From IMG/VR virus record IMGVR_UViG_3300043425_001539, positions 62,001-126,000 of that record: a stretch of DNA of 64,000 bases. One strand, written 5' to 3'. The DNA comes from a virus. Under the pieces are notes generated by a model that had not been told where the DNA came from, did not search any database, and worked only from the letters and a program-made list of their open reading frames with translations. Of the stretch, positions 8,499 to 15,704 are shown one piece after another; position 1 is the stretch's first letter; each line of letters starts with the position of its first letter. A program made the position numbers and the translations under genes.

Positions 8499-9076
8499 TG
8501 TTTTATGTATTTTTTTAGTTCATCATAATATTTATGCAATTCTTTTGGCATTAATTCATTAAACAAAGCTTTGTCATCATTTCTTAACGCCTGCCTAACT
8601 TTTGTTCCACTTGGTCCATCTCCTTCTCTTGCATCAACCAATCTAACAGAAAAATTAGCATCAACTGGTGTATCAGTTTTAGGACCTGTTATGTATTCAA
8701 CCTGTCTCTGATAATCCTTCATGCGGTCAGCGCCTGCGCCTAATCCTAAAGGTTCATATCCCAATTCTCTGATGTATTGAACCATTAAAGGAATCACAGT
8801 TTTTTTACCTGTAGGATATATTTGAAAATCTTTAATAAAAGAATTGTTACGAACAACATCTCTAGCCATTTTTTGAAGTAAAGTATCAGGAAAAGGCGAT
8901 TCTTCTTTTGCCGATAATATTTGTAATGCAACAACAGGTTTTCCGAAAATTTCTGAAGTTCTCTTTAAGGCGGCTAAATGACCCTTATGAAAAGGCTGAA
9001 ATCTACCAGGAAAAAATACTACCTCATTATTTGAGTTTTCGTTTATAAATGATTCAAATGTTTGAACGTGTCTCAT
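8495..9076 (-). CDS. HxGH adenylyltransferase (NMN adenylyltransferase-like), probable packaged enzyme
   Basis: A 193-residue protein. After the leader MRHVQTFESFINE (I-N-E ending at residue 13) comes a complete cytidylyltransferase-fold enzyme. GRFQPFHKGH at 24-33 carries the H-x-G-H signature, and SGTKVR at 156-161 is the C-terminal phosphate-binding motif. The layout is closest to NadM/NadR-type nicotinamide mononucleotide adenylyltransferases, which make NAD+ from NMN and ATP. Cutting after residue 13 would leave the active site intact. The superfamily is certain. NMN as the substrate is likely but not proven; other nucleotides or phospho-compounds are possible. Confidence 0.82.
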   Translation of the reverse strand: MRHVQTFESFINENSNNEVVFFPGRFQPFHKGHLAALKRTSEIFGKPVVALQILSAKEESPFPDTLLQKMARDVVRNNSFIKDFQIYPTGKKTVIPLMVQYIRELGYEPLGLGAGADRMKDYQRQVEYITGPKTDTPVDANFSVRLVDAREGDGPSGTKVRQALRNDDKALFNELMPKELHKYYDELKKYIKQ

Positions 9077-9092
9077 AATATTTTAAATTTTT

Positions 9093-9644
9093 CTATACAG
9101 ATATTTTTTTTGTATCCGTAGATCCTATAAAATCTTTTTTAACCATAACTGTGATAATGACAAAAATCAAATTACCTGAATCATTTTTTAGAGCACCTAT
9201 TATGTTTAAAAAATTTTTATCGTTTCTTATCCAATACTTTTGTCCTATCTCATCAATTCCTTTTAGTTGATTGTTTGCAATTTTAGGTAATGCTTTATTT
9301 ATTTGATCGACTATATCATTATCTTTTATTTCGTTATCATACCCATGTCTAAACTTTCTTATTTCTGCATGTGTCGTGGTATTTAAAATAACTTTCATAG
9401 GAATTGTACTTTTAATTGCTCCGATATTTCTTTCTATCAATTTTTTATTATCTAATCCATCAATAACCGAAAAACTTAACAATTCTTTATACTGATTTTC
9501 CGCTATTAAATTATTATTACATATTGATTTGATGGTTAGCTTTTCATTATTTATTTCAATAAAATCTTCAACTTGATAATTAGAAAAAAATTCAAATGCT
9601 TCTTGATTTTGGATAAATGATTCAAAAGTTTGAACGTACTCCAT
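9093..9644 (-). CDS. Unknown protein with packaging-type leader
   Basis: A 183-residue protein. The first ten residues, MEYVQTFESF, are nearly identical to those of the genes at 8495-9076 and 12644-13237. The usual I-x-E is replaced by IQNQE, so cleavage at this point is doubtful. The body has alternating strands and helices (PMKVILNTTTHAEIRKFRHG, KYWIRNDKNFLNIIGAL, LIFVIITVMVKKD) and could be a toxin-like or nuclease-like alpha/beta domain, but I recognise no family. Its start overlaps the end of the cupin-like gene by 23 bases. Confidence 0.6.
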   Translation of the reverse strand: MEYVQTFESFIQNQEAFEFFSNYQVEDFIEINNEKLTIKSICNNNLIAENQYKELLSFSVIDGLDNKKLIERNIGAIKSTIPMKVILNTTTHAEIRKFRHGYDNEIKDNDIVDQINKALPKIANNQLKGIDEIGQKYWIRNDKNFLNIIGALKNDSGNLIFVIITVMVKKDFIGSTDTKKISV

Positions 9645-9906
9645 AATATTTTTTTATTTTAACTTTAAGATCAGTAGATCCTTTGATAACCCGATGAATT
9701 ATACCAGCGGGTATATGTATTTTTTTATTGATAGGAATAGGTAATTCATTATCAAATTGAAAAAACCAATCATTTTCATTCAAAGGTTCAACGTCTCTGT
9801 CTTCTTCATCCCAATGCCATTTAAGTTCGCTTTCATCAACGTTGGCATCAAAATGACGAACTAATTCATTGCTATTCACTTTAGATTCATCAAAAGGTTT
9901 AATCAT
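9622..9906 (-). CDS. Small cupin-like protein
   Basis: A 94-residue protein with a pattern I know from cyanophages: FDANVDESELKWHWDEEDR, then WFFQFDNELPIPINKKIHI, then PAGIIHRVIKG. The beta-rich arrangement with the final PAGxxHR and the W-H-W stretch looks like a single-chain cupin barrel, with His residues placed to bind a metal. No enzymatic activity is known for the family. There is no packaging leader. A GATATATA element lies just six bases before the ATG (9913-9920), and a transcription terminator stands upstream, so this is the first gene of its own unit. Confidence 0.6.
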   Translation of the reverse strand: MIKPFDESKVNSNELVRHFDANVDESELKWHWDEEDRDVEPLNENDWFFQFDNELPIPINKKIHIPAGIIHRVIKGSTDLKVKIKKYYGVRSNF

Positions 9907-9924
9907 ATATTTTATATATCAAAT

Positions 9925-9975
9925 AAAAAATCCTGCCTTACAATGCAAAAATACAAAGTAAAGCAGGATTTGGAT
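9925..9975 (-). terminator. Rho-independent terminator behind the holin-like gene
   Basis: On the minus strand AAATCCTGC followed by T-T-T-A-C pairs with G-T-A-A-G-GCAGGATTT, a 14-pair stem containing one G-U wobble, with a loop of about 16 bases, followed by a run of six T. It lies just after the stop of the gene at 9992-10183 and before the cupin-like gene, so it separates two transcription units. Confidence 0.75.
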
Positions 9976-9991
9976 TTTTTAATTGATAAAA

Positions 9992-10183
9992 TTAAGCAGG
10001 AGTTTCTTGCTCACTTTTAATTTTAGCAATCACAGACCAAATGCCACCGATAAGTGTAACAAAAGCGCCTGATAGCTCTTCATAAACTCCATTTTCAACG
10101 TAACCTCTCATTACCAAAATACCGCCGGCAAATGTAAGTACGTGTCTAATGACGCCTAATACTTGTTCTCTTGTGAATTTCAT
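9992..10183 (-). CDS. Holin-like two-segment membrane protein
   Basis: A 63-residue protein with two hydrophobic segments (VIRHVLTFAGGILVMRGYV and LSGAFVTLIGGIWSVIAKI) joined by a short acidic turn (ENGVYEEL) and ending in a charged tail. The size, pattern and the phrase VLTFAGGILV match a common family of small phage proteins usually annotated as holins (Pam3 gp28-like, from memory). Holins make inner-membrane holes at lysis. No endolysin gene is recognisable in this window. The gene has a strong terminator directly behind it. Confidence 0.6.
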   Translation of the reverse strand: MKFTREQVLGVIRHVLTFAGGILVMRGYVENGVYEELSGAFVTLIGGIWSVIAKIKSEQETPA

Positions 10184-10219
10184 AGTTTAAAATTTTATTT
10201 TATATATTAAGATTAAAAA

Positions 10220-10759
10220 TTACCAAGGCTCATCACTCTGCAAACCCAATTGCTTGCCAAATAATGAGGGAGCATAACAGCTCCAAAACCCAGGTTTGCT
10301 TGGATCCATTCTGGCCTTTGTGTCACATTGCTGTCTTGCCCAAAAACTTGCAGCTGCTTTTGGGTCATCATTTTTTATGCTTAGTCCGCTGGTATCACCC
10401 CATTCAATTTTTGTAGCTAAGATGTTGCCGTCATCATCTTTTTTCCCACTGTTATGATAAACAAAAAATTTCTTGTCTCCGCCTCTTGTAGGAGTATCAA
10501 GTTCAACATCTAATAGTTTGCCATCATCGGATTTAAACTTTGCCTTTTTTCCTACTTCTAAATTTTTTGTCATCCATGCAGCTTTACCTTTCAATATTAT
10601 GTTGCCTTCATCCCAATATTTTTTGGTTTCCTCAAAAAGATTACGATATGCATCACTTCCTAAACGATACACTGAATTAGTTATATCCAAACCGTTTTCC
10701 ATGTGATACCTAAAGCCTTCACTCACAATAAAATCATTAAAATCTTTAACGTATTTCAT
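10220..10759 (-). CDS. Unknown conserved phage protein with packaging-type leader
   Basis: A 179-residue protein from the ATG at 10759, which restores the leader MKYVKDFNDFIVSEGF; the longer frame would need a TTG. The leader has I-V-S-E instead of a perfect I-x-E. The body has an ordered pattern (ENGLDITNSVYRLGS, AYRNLFEETKKYWDEG, KAAASFWARQQCDTK, PGFWSCYAPSLFGKQLGL). I recognise this as typical of conserved small phage proteins of unknown role. The paired Cys residues (QQCD, WSCY) could bind metal. It has no similarity to its neighbours beyond the leader. Confidence 0.62.
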   Translation of the reverse strand: MKYVKDFNDFIVSEGFRYHMENGLDITNSVYRLGSDAYRNLFEETKKYWDEGNIILKGKAAWMTKNLEVGKKAKFKSDDGKLLDVELDTPTRGGDKKFFVYHNSGKKDDDGNILATKIEWGDTSGLSIKNDDPKAAASFWARQQCDTKARMDPSKPGFWSCYAPSLFGKQLGLQSDEPW

Positions 10760-10790
10760 TTTGTCATCCAAGTTTGTATTTTTATATTCA

Positions 10791-11243
10791 TCACATTCTT
10801 TCTTTTGTAAATTTTACAAGTTTATTTTTTTCAATGTAATCTTCATACAATTTTGCATTCATTAACGGTTCTTCATATACCATAATGTATCCTTCATCTT
10901 CCCAAAATTGTAAAAATTCTGGTATTTTCTTTTCTAATCCACACGTGAGAGAAAAACTGCTGCTAGGAGGGACTACTCCCAAATCTAAAGCAAGCTGTGT
11001 GCGTTTAAATTTGCCTCTTTCTTCAGTAAAAAGTTTAGGGTAATGCAATTCCATTGGCCACGCAATTGATGAATTGTATTTAAGCTCATTATAAAATGTT
11101 ATTGAACAACTTTCAATATTTCGTTTATCACGAGAATAAAGTTTCCACCAGACGTATTTGGCTTTATTATTTTTTCCTTCATTGATTTCAGCATGTTTTC
11201 CGTTTTCTGCTAAATATTTATCAAAATTATATATGTGTTTCAT
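10791..11243 (-). CDS. Unknown protein with packaging-type leader
   Basis: A 150-residue protein. I place the start at the ATG at 11243, one base past the stop of the ferritin-like gene. The longer frame needs a TTG inside that gene and would hide the leader MKHIYNFDKYLAENG. L-A-E ends at residue 13, a good prohead protease site. The body is basic and aromatic (YVWWKLYSRDKR, AWPMELHYPKLF, FLQFWEDEGYIMVYEEP). No family is recognised. Confidence 0.6.
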   Translation of the reverse strand: MKHIYNFDKYLAENGKHAEINEGKNNKAKYVWWKLYSRDKRNIESCSITFYNELKYNSSIAWPMELHYPKLFTEERGKFKRTQLALDLGVVPPSSSFSLTCGLEKKIPEFLQFWEDEGYIMVYEEPLMNAKLYEDYIEKNKLVKFTKERM

Positions 11244-11244
11244 A

Positions 11245-11838
11245 TTAGAAGTATGTTTGTTCAAAGAAAAGTAATTCAAACGGATTTGACGGATTGACTA
11301 ACTCAAGCGCGTTTAAATAGTCTGAATATTCTTCAACTTCGCCATTTTGGATATCAACGTATTGTTGTATGAAATTAAAGGTAGCAGGATCTAAGCTAAC
11401 CAAAAACTTTTGATTTTCGGAATACGCATTTAATAAGGTTTCCTCAATCATATAAGCTTTGTTAATAATATCAACTAAACCCGAAAAATTAATTGTGGTA
11501 TGTACTTGCGGAATAACAGGTAAAGCATTCCATTGAGTAATGTAATCTTGTAAACCTTTTGCGTGACCCAATTCGCCTTCCGCTTCTTTGTTAAAAAAAT
11601 CAGCAGCCTTTTTATAATTTGCATTTTTACACCAGTTTGCGGCATTTCTGTAAAAGAAATATGCTGTATATTCATCGCCCAATCTTTCATTTAATAATTG
11701 TTCAACTTCAGGCAAAAGTTTTTTAGGTTTAATAGGTAAAACTGTTGAAGACATACCTATAGAGTGAAAAGATTCGTTAACGCCTGAATCCGCGGGTTTT
11801 TTAGATTTTGAACTTCTAAAAGATGAAAAATTTTCCAT
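11245..11838 (-). CDS. Ferritin-like diiron protein
   Basis: A 197-residue protein. Residues 40-180 form a ferritin four-helix bundle with the full set of ferroxidase ligands: E56, E89 and H92 (EGELGH), E133 (IEET), and Q164/E167 in QNGEVEE. The spacings E56-E89-H92-E133 (33, 3, 41) equal those of bacterial ferritin FtnA (E17, E50, H53, E94). Ferritins oxidise and store iron as a 24-mer cage. The first 35 residues are an extra polar extension (MENFSSFRSSKSKKPADSG); it begins a little like the packaging leader but lacks its F-(I/L)-x-E. It is flanked on both sides by leader-bearing genes. Confidence 0.85.
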   Translation of the reverse strand: MENFSSFRSSKSKKPADSGVNESFHSIGMSSTVLPIKPKKLLPEVEQLLNERLGDEYTAYFFYRNAANWCKNANYKKAADFFNKEAEGELGHAKGLQDYITQWNALPVIPQVHTTINFSGLVDIINKAYMIEETLLNAYSENQKFLVSLDPATFNFIQQYVDIQNGEVEEYSDYLNALELVNPSNPFELLFFEQTYF

Positions 11839-11878
11839 TTAAAAAAATTATTTTATGTATTCTTTATACTTATTATAT

Positions 11879-12163
11879 TTAATATATTAAGTTTTCCCAG
11901 TTAAACCCTTCACCAAGAAATTCATCATTAAACTTTGTTGAACTTAAAAGATTTCCTTGACTGTCGTATATGTTCCACATAATTACGCCATGTTCATTGG
12001 TGATTTCAATTTTTCTTTCTCCATATTCGGAAACATATGTGGTTGATGCTACATCAGTTGCGTCGTTATATTTCCACCCTAAACTTTTTAGGTCAAGAAC
12101 AAGATCTTGCCATTCAGTATCGGATTCATTAATAAATGTTTTAAAACTATTAATATAATGCAT
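11879..12163 (-). CDS. Small unknown protein with packaging-type leader
   Basis: A 94-residue protein from the ATG at 12163, one base after the stop of the esterase gene. The longer frame starting at 12250 would overlap that gene and has no support. The leader is MHYINSFKTFINE, with I-N-E ending at residue 13. The remaining 80 residues form a compact strand-rich body (GWKYNDATDVASTTYV, ERKIEITNEHGVIMWNIYD) with no recognised family. Confidence 0.65.
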   Translation of the reverse strand: MHYINSFKTFINESDTEWQDLVLDLKSLGWKYNDATDVASTTYVSEYGERKIEITNEHGVIMWNIYDSQGNLLSSTKFNDEFLGEGFNWENLIY

Positions 12164-12164
12164 A

Positions 12165-12638
12165 CTATTTGTATTTTTTAATCCAATTTTCAAATACTGT
12201 AACAGGAGTCCTGTGCGCCATATTTTCGTAATGAAAAACATTGTTACCATTTCCCATTATTTGCAACCATTGCACTGTTTGAAAAGGTTTAATAACTTGA
12301 TCATTTAAACCCAAAATAATAGTATTGGTTACCTTTTTACCTCCTTTGGGATCAGGCGAAATGTTAACATGTATGCTACGATTATGCAAAGCTGGATTAA
12401 ATAATAAAGTAGGAATATTGGTTTTTGTTGAAATGCAATACGATATCCATCCGCCCATTGAAGACCCAATCAAAAGATCAATCTTTTTTTCTTTAATTTC
12501 TGATATAATTTTATCATAATTAATATTACTTTGGTAGTTCATAGGCGGATCATACACATAATCAAAATATTTGCGCAAAATATCATTTTTCTCTGTGTAA
12601 GGATCGGATTCTAATCCGTGAAAATATGCAACTTTCAT
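12165..12638 (-). CDS. YqiA-type alpha/beta hydrolase (esterase)
   Basis: A 157-residue alpha/beta hydrolase. The start YFHGLES is the usual opening of the YqiA (UPF0227) esterases. GSSMGG at 58-63 is the nucleophile elbow with Ser60; GLNDQVIKP supplies the Asp, and AHRTPV near the end supplies the His. YqiA proteins cleave short-chain acyl esters, and their natural substrate is unknown. There is no packaging leader; the enzyme sits between two leader-bearing genes and is probably cotranscribed with them. It might clip an acyl group from cell-surface sugars or lipids, but that is speculation. Confidence 0.75.
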   Translation of the reverse strand: MKVAYFHGLESDPYTEKNDILRKYFDYVYDPPMNYQSNINYDKIISEIKEKKIDLLIGSSMGGWISYCISTKTNIPTLLFNPALHNRSIHVNISPDPKGGKKVTNTIILGLNDQVIKPFQTVQWLQIMGNGNNVFHYENMAHRTPVTVFENWIKKYK

Positions 12639-12643
12639 AATAA

Positions 12644-13237
12644 TTATTTTTTTGGTCTGCCTAACATAATTTTATCGTGAACATGCCCTCCAATCGTTCT
12701 GCTATACCATCCATCACCTGAAGCATTATTTTTGGTTCCTATCCAGTTAATTGGTTTACCTAAAATTTTGGCAACCAATTCAGCATCATCAACAACAGGA
12801 ACGTTATATTTATTCATTAAAATTTCCGCAATTTTGCCCGAAACTTCAATGTAATGTCCTAATTTTTTAAGCTCAGTGCCACGCATCTCTAAATACTTTC
12901 TTTTGGATGCGGCATCGCCGTCGTGTCCTACTCCGGAATATTTTATGCCATGCTTTGTCTTTTCTCCAAAAATAATAATATCAAAGTTATTATCATTATG
13001 AATATCAACCCCTTCCCAATAATTCCAATCAGGATCAGAAAAAACATCTTTAGGCGTTTTTACTTTAACGTGTCCTCCTATCTCAGCATATGCAATGGAA
13101 ATTAATTCATAAAATTCATCAGCCAATTCAGGATGTTTTTTAGGATCAAATGTTATAGCTTTATTTCTAACAGGATTAAAAATTTCTCCTGAAGATTTTT
13201 CATTTAAAAAGCTTTCAAATGTTTGAACATATCTCAT
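12644..13237 (-). CDS. Unknown conserved phage protein with packaging-type leader
   Basis: A 197-residue protein. The leader MRYVQTFESFLNEK has L-N-E ending at residue 13. The body resembles conserved phage proteins sometimes predicted to have an acetyltransferase-like fold: ADEFYELISIAYAEIGGHV, WEGVDIHNDNNFDIIIFGEK, SGVGHDGDAASKRKYLEMRG, and an end rich in Gly and His. The GHDGDAASKR stretch could be a coenzyme A or phosphate loop, but this is weak. The family is seen in many T4-like phages and has no proven function. Confidence 0.65.
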   Translation of the reverse strand: MRYVQTFESFLNEKSSGEIFNPVRNKAITFDPKKHPELADEFYELISIAYAEIGGHVKVKTPKDVFSDPDWNYWEGVDIHNDNNFDIIIFGEKTKHGIKYSGVGHDGDAASKRKYLEMRGTELKKLGHYIEVSGKIAEILMNKYNVPVVDDAELVAKILGKPINWIGTKNNASGDGWYSRTIGGHVHDKIMLGRPKK

Positions 13238-13248
13238 TTTTTTAACAT

Positions 13249-14988
13249 TTATTTATTATATACAAGAATAGAACGAATTTGATGAAGAGCCGCAAAAATT
13301 CCTGTAAATTTATATAATTTTCCTTTGTATAAAAAAGTTATACCTTCGGTAGGCACAATTGATTCTAATCCGCCGGCCGCCGCAACTCTTTCCAATTCAT
13401 ATTCCATTTTTTTAATTGCGTCTTCTCCGCCTTCCTTGCGGATTTTAGCAATAACACTATCAATTTCTTTTTTCATTTCTTCAGCTGCTTTAGTTGGATT
13501 TGCTGATAGAAACGAAGAAACATTTTTCATTACTTCGGTGCCTAATTCCAAAAATATTGATTCAAGCGGAAGATATACTCTTTTTTTTAATTCTTTTTCG
13601 CGAGTCTTTTCTAAATTAATAAACCATTCGGAAACGTTTACTGCTAAATTCTTTTTAATATTAGCAACTGTAAATGACTTATCTATGCCTGCTATCCTCT
13701 TTCCAAGCGCATCTAAATATTCATCAGGTATATCAATATTATCTCTTTTAGCAAGATCCTGTAGCATCCTTTTTGCATTGCCTAAAGCGTATTCTTCAAC
13801 GCTCGAAGAAAGATTAGTACCGCTTTCTTTCATTATTTTATTTAATAAAGAATAGTAGTATGCTTCCCTTGATTTGGTATTAGGCAAAGGTTGTAATGAA
13901 ATATCTTGAGGTCCTCTTACATAAAACATTTCTTGCGCAGCAGCATTTGCATCAGCAATTAATTTACCTAAATCTCTGCCAGCCTGTTTATCTTCGCCAA
14001 TAGGGTTTCCATTTTCATCATATTCAATAACTCCATGAAATACCAACATATTTTGTCCATAAGGTACAGTATTTTGTGTAACTGGAGTTATAATTTCAAC
14101 GCTTGCAAATTTTCTTCCGTTTGCAAAATATTTTTCTTTGATGGCATTGCTTAACGATCCTACAGAAGAATTCAAGTCTTTCATTGCGGCAACAAACGCA
14201 ATTTCTATGTCGCCTCTTCCCGCAAACATATTGGCAATTCCTTTTATTGTCAAAGAATCTTGCCCAAAATTTTTAATATGACTTTTATTACGAGCTGCTC
14301 TAATTTCTCCGTCCTTCCATGATATTGATAGCTGCTGGCCGTCTGTGTTATGAACCAATATGCCATTAGCAAAATATCTATGATTATTACCTACTGTTAA
14401 ATCATAACATTTTTCGGTAGATACAATTTTACGAATTGATTTTACTTTTGATCTTTTGCTTAAATTTTCGGTATCCCGCAAATCTTTTTTCCAGACAGTT
14501 AAAACTTCATCACCTTCTTTTATTTCGTCAGCTCTTAGGTCAAACCCGTTAACATAAATTCTATGATTCGGCGTAGTTCTAATAATTTGTCCGTCTTCGG
14601 TTTCTATTTCAATCCATTCTGTTGCTTCTTCATTTTCAACCCAATCCATAATTGGTTGATATGAAATTTCTCCTAATTCATTGGATGTTAAAATATCATC
14701 TTCAATTTTTGATTCTACTAAATCTTTAATTGAAATTAATCCTTTTGATTTTAAAGAAACGATAGTATCTCCGGACAAACATTTCTCTTGTGTAAAATTT
14801 TCAGGTCCAAAAGAGCCATTCACCGCAGCACTTATCATATCCTTTATATCCTGCATTGATAAATCAATATCCTCAAAAGGATGCGAGAGGTGCCCGTAAG
14901 CACCTCCTTCATTTATTTTATCATTAACATTAAAGTTTGCTATACGGCTTTCTTGAATAAGAAATTCTTTATATTTTAAAAAAGTCAT
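13249..14988 (-). CDS. Ligase-type nucleotidyltransferase interrupted by an intein, probable packaged enzyme
   Basis: A 579-codon frame: 434 residues of host protein plus a 145-residue intein (residues 70-214). The leader MTFLKYKEFLIQES has I-Q-E ending at 13. After splicing, the joined sequence reads FTQEK-TDGQQLSISWKDG. This creates the E-K-T-D-G motif I of covalent nucleotidyltransferases (RNA/DNA ligases, capping enzymes); K69 is the presumed nucleotide acceptor. Later motifs fit: AARNKSH (motif Ia-like), FASVEIITPV (motif III-like), VPTEGITFLYKGKLYKF (motifs IV and V). The C-terminal half is a long charged helical region. The enzyme may join nucleic acids or nucleotidylate a target; which is unknown. 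Confidence 0.78.
   Translation of the reverse strand: MTFLKYKEFLIQESRIANFNVNDKINEGGAYGHLSHPFEDIDLSMQDIKDMISAAVNGSFGPENFTQEKCLSGDTIVSLKSKGLISIKDLVESKIEDDILTSNELGEISYQPIMDWVENEEATEWIEIETEDGQIIRTTPNHRIYVNGFDLRADEIKEGDEVLTVWKKDLRDTENLSKRSKVKSIRKIVSTEKCYDLTVGNNHRYFANGILVHNTDGQQLSISWKDGEIRAARNKSHIKNFGQDSLTIKGIANMFAGRGDIEIAFVAAMKDLNSSVGSLSNAIKEKYFANGRKFASVEIITPVTQNTVPYGQNMLVFHGVIEYDENGNPIGEDKQAGRDLGKLIADANAAAQEMFYVRGPQDISLQPLPNTKSREAYYYSLLNKIMKESGTNLSSSVEEYALGNAKRMLQDLAKRDNIDIPDEYLDALGKRIAGIDKSFTVANIKKNLAVNVSEWFINLEKTREKELKKRVYLPLESIFLELGTEVMKNVSSFLSANPTKAAEEMKKEIDSVIAKIRKEGGEDAIKKMEYELERVAAAGGLESIVPTEGITFLYKGKLYKFTGIFAALHQIRSILVYNK
14347..14781 (-). other. Mini-intein (Hint domain without endonuclease)
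   Basis: A 145-residue in-frame insertion. It begins with the nucleophile Cys in CLSGDTIVSL (block A), has TPNHRIYV (block B with the Thr and His), ends with CYDLTVGNNHRYFANG (block F) and VHN (block G), and is followed by Thr as the +1 residue of the host protein. No homing endonuclease domain is present, only a short linker between blocks B and F. All residues needed for protein splicing are visible. It separates the catalytic Lys from the T-D-G of the ligase motif, so the host enzyme cannot work before splicing. Confidence 0.93.
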
Positions 14989-15002
14989 TAGATTTTGTTT
15001 TT

Positions 15003-15686
15003 TTATCCAAGTCCTGCTGTCAAAATTCCTACTGCAGCGCCTAAATCGCCTTTAGCTTTTTTAAGAATACCATCAATTGTTTTTTCAGCTTTATTTTCAT
15101 CATAATCATTTTTATGCGCCTTCTTTAGAAGGTTTTGTGCATATTCTTTAAATTCTTCCTCGGTTTTAATTTTTGCTTCATTCAAGAATAAACCATACAA
15201 AAATTCAGCTTCGTCTATTACTAACTCTAAGTCTCTATCTTTATTTGCAATTAATTTGTTTAACTCTTTTTCAAGTTCTTTTTTCTTGGCGGTAAGAGCT
15301 TTTAATGTATTAAGTACTTTATCTTTTTCAGCGCCTGTTGCAGTTTTCCAAACTTTAGCAAGTTCAGCCATTTCTTTAGTTACTTTGCCCCATTCGTCAT
15401 GCACCTTTTCGATTGATTTAGCCTCATACATTTTAGCAGATTCTTTAACGCCGTGTTTTTCAATATCTTTTTCCCCCGCTTCGGTTGCTCCTTTGCCTTT
15501 ATCCCAATCGGTTTTTAAATCATTAAAAAACTCTTTTTTCTTTGCGTCGTCCAAATCAGCTGGTGATTTTGCTCCATATTTTGCTAATTTAGCGCCAAAA
15601 TAATCACGCCAATTTTTTTGCAAATCTGACAAAGCTTTTTCCTCTGCTTCGCGTATAAGTGGTGTATAAACCGATAGTTTTTTCAT
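15003..15686 (-). CDS. Charged helical protein, possible prohead-core or packaged protein
   Basis: A 227-residue protein, very rich in Lys, Glu and Ala, and mostly helical. It opens MKKLSVYTPLIREAEEK, with I-R-E ending at residue 13, and has a second good site, F-L-N-E-A, near residue 171. KNWRDYFGAKLAKYGAKSPADL followed by KKKEFF recalls a repeated element of packaged or core proteins in marine T4-like phages. T4 core proteins are similarly helical, charged and cut at several (I/L)-x-E sites. The nature as a scaffold or internal protein is an inference from these features. Confidence 0.6.
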   Translation of the reverse strand: MKKLSVYTPLIREAEEKALSDLQKNWRDYFGAKLAKYGAKSPADLDDAKKKEFFNDLKTDWDKGKGATEAGEKDIEKHGVKESAKMYEAKSIEKVHDEWGKVTKEMAELAKVWKTATGAEKDKVLNTLKALTAKKKELEKELNKLIANKDRDLELVIDEAEFLYGLFLNEAKIKTEEEFKEYAQNLLKKAHKNDYDENKAEKTIDGILKKAKGDLGAAVGILTAGLG

Positions 15687-15704
15687 TCTTTTGGATTTTA
15701 TTTT

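Noticed and set aside
9992-10183. Search for an endolysin beside the holin-like gene
   Set aside because: No neighbouring protein shows lysozyme, amidase or peptidase motifs; the esterase at 12165 is an alpha/beta hydrolase of another type.
12164-12250. N-terminal extension of the small leader-bearing protein at 11879-12163
   Set aside because: It overlaps the esterase gene completely and would hide the leader peptide MHYINSFKTFINE.
13325-13855. Long plus-strand frame of 176 codons
   Set aside because: It lies wholly inside the intein-bearing nucleotidyltransferase gene on the other strand and has the Ser/Phe/Leu-rich look of an antisense shadow.
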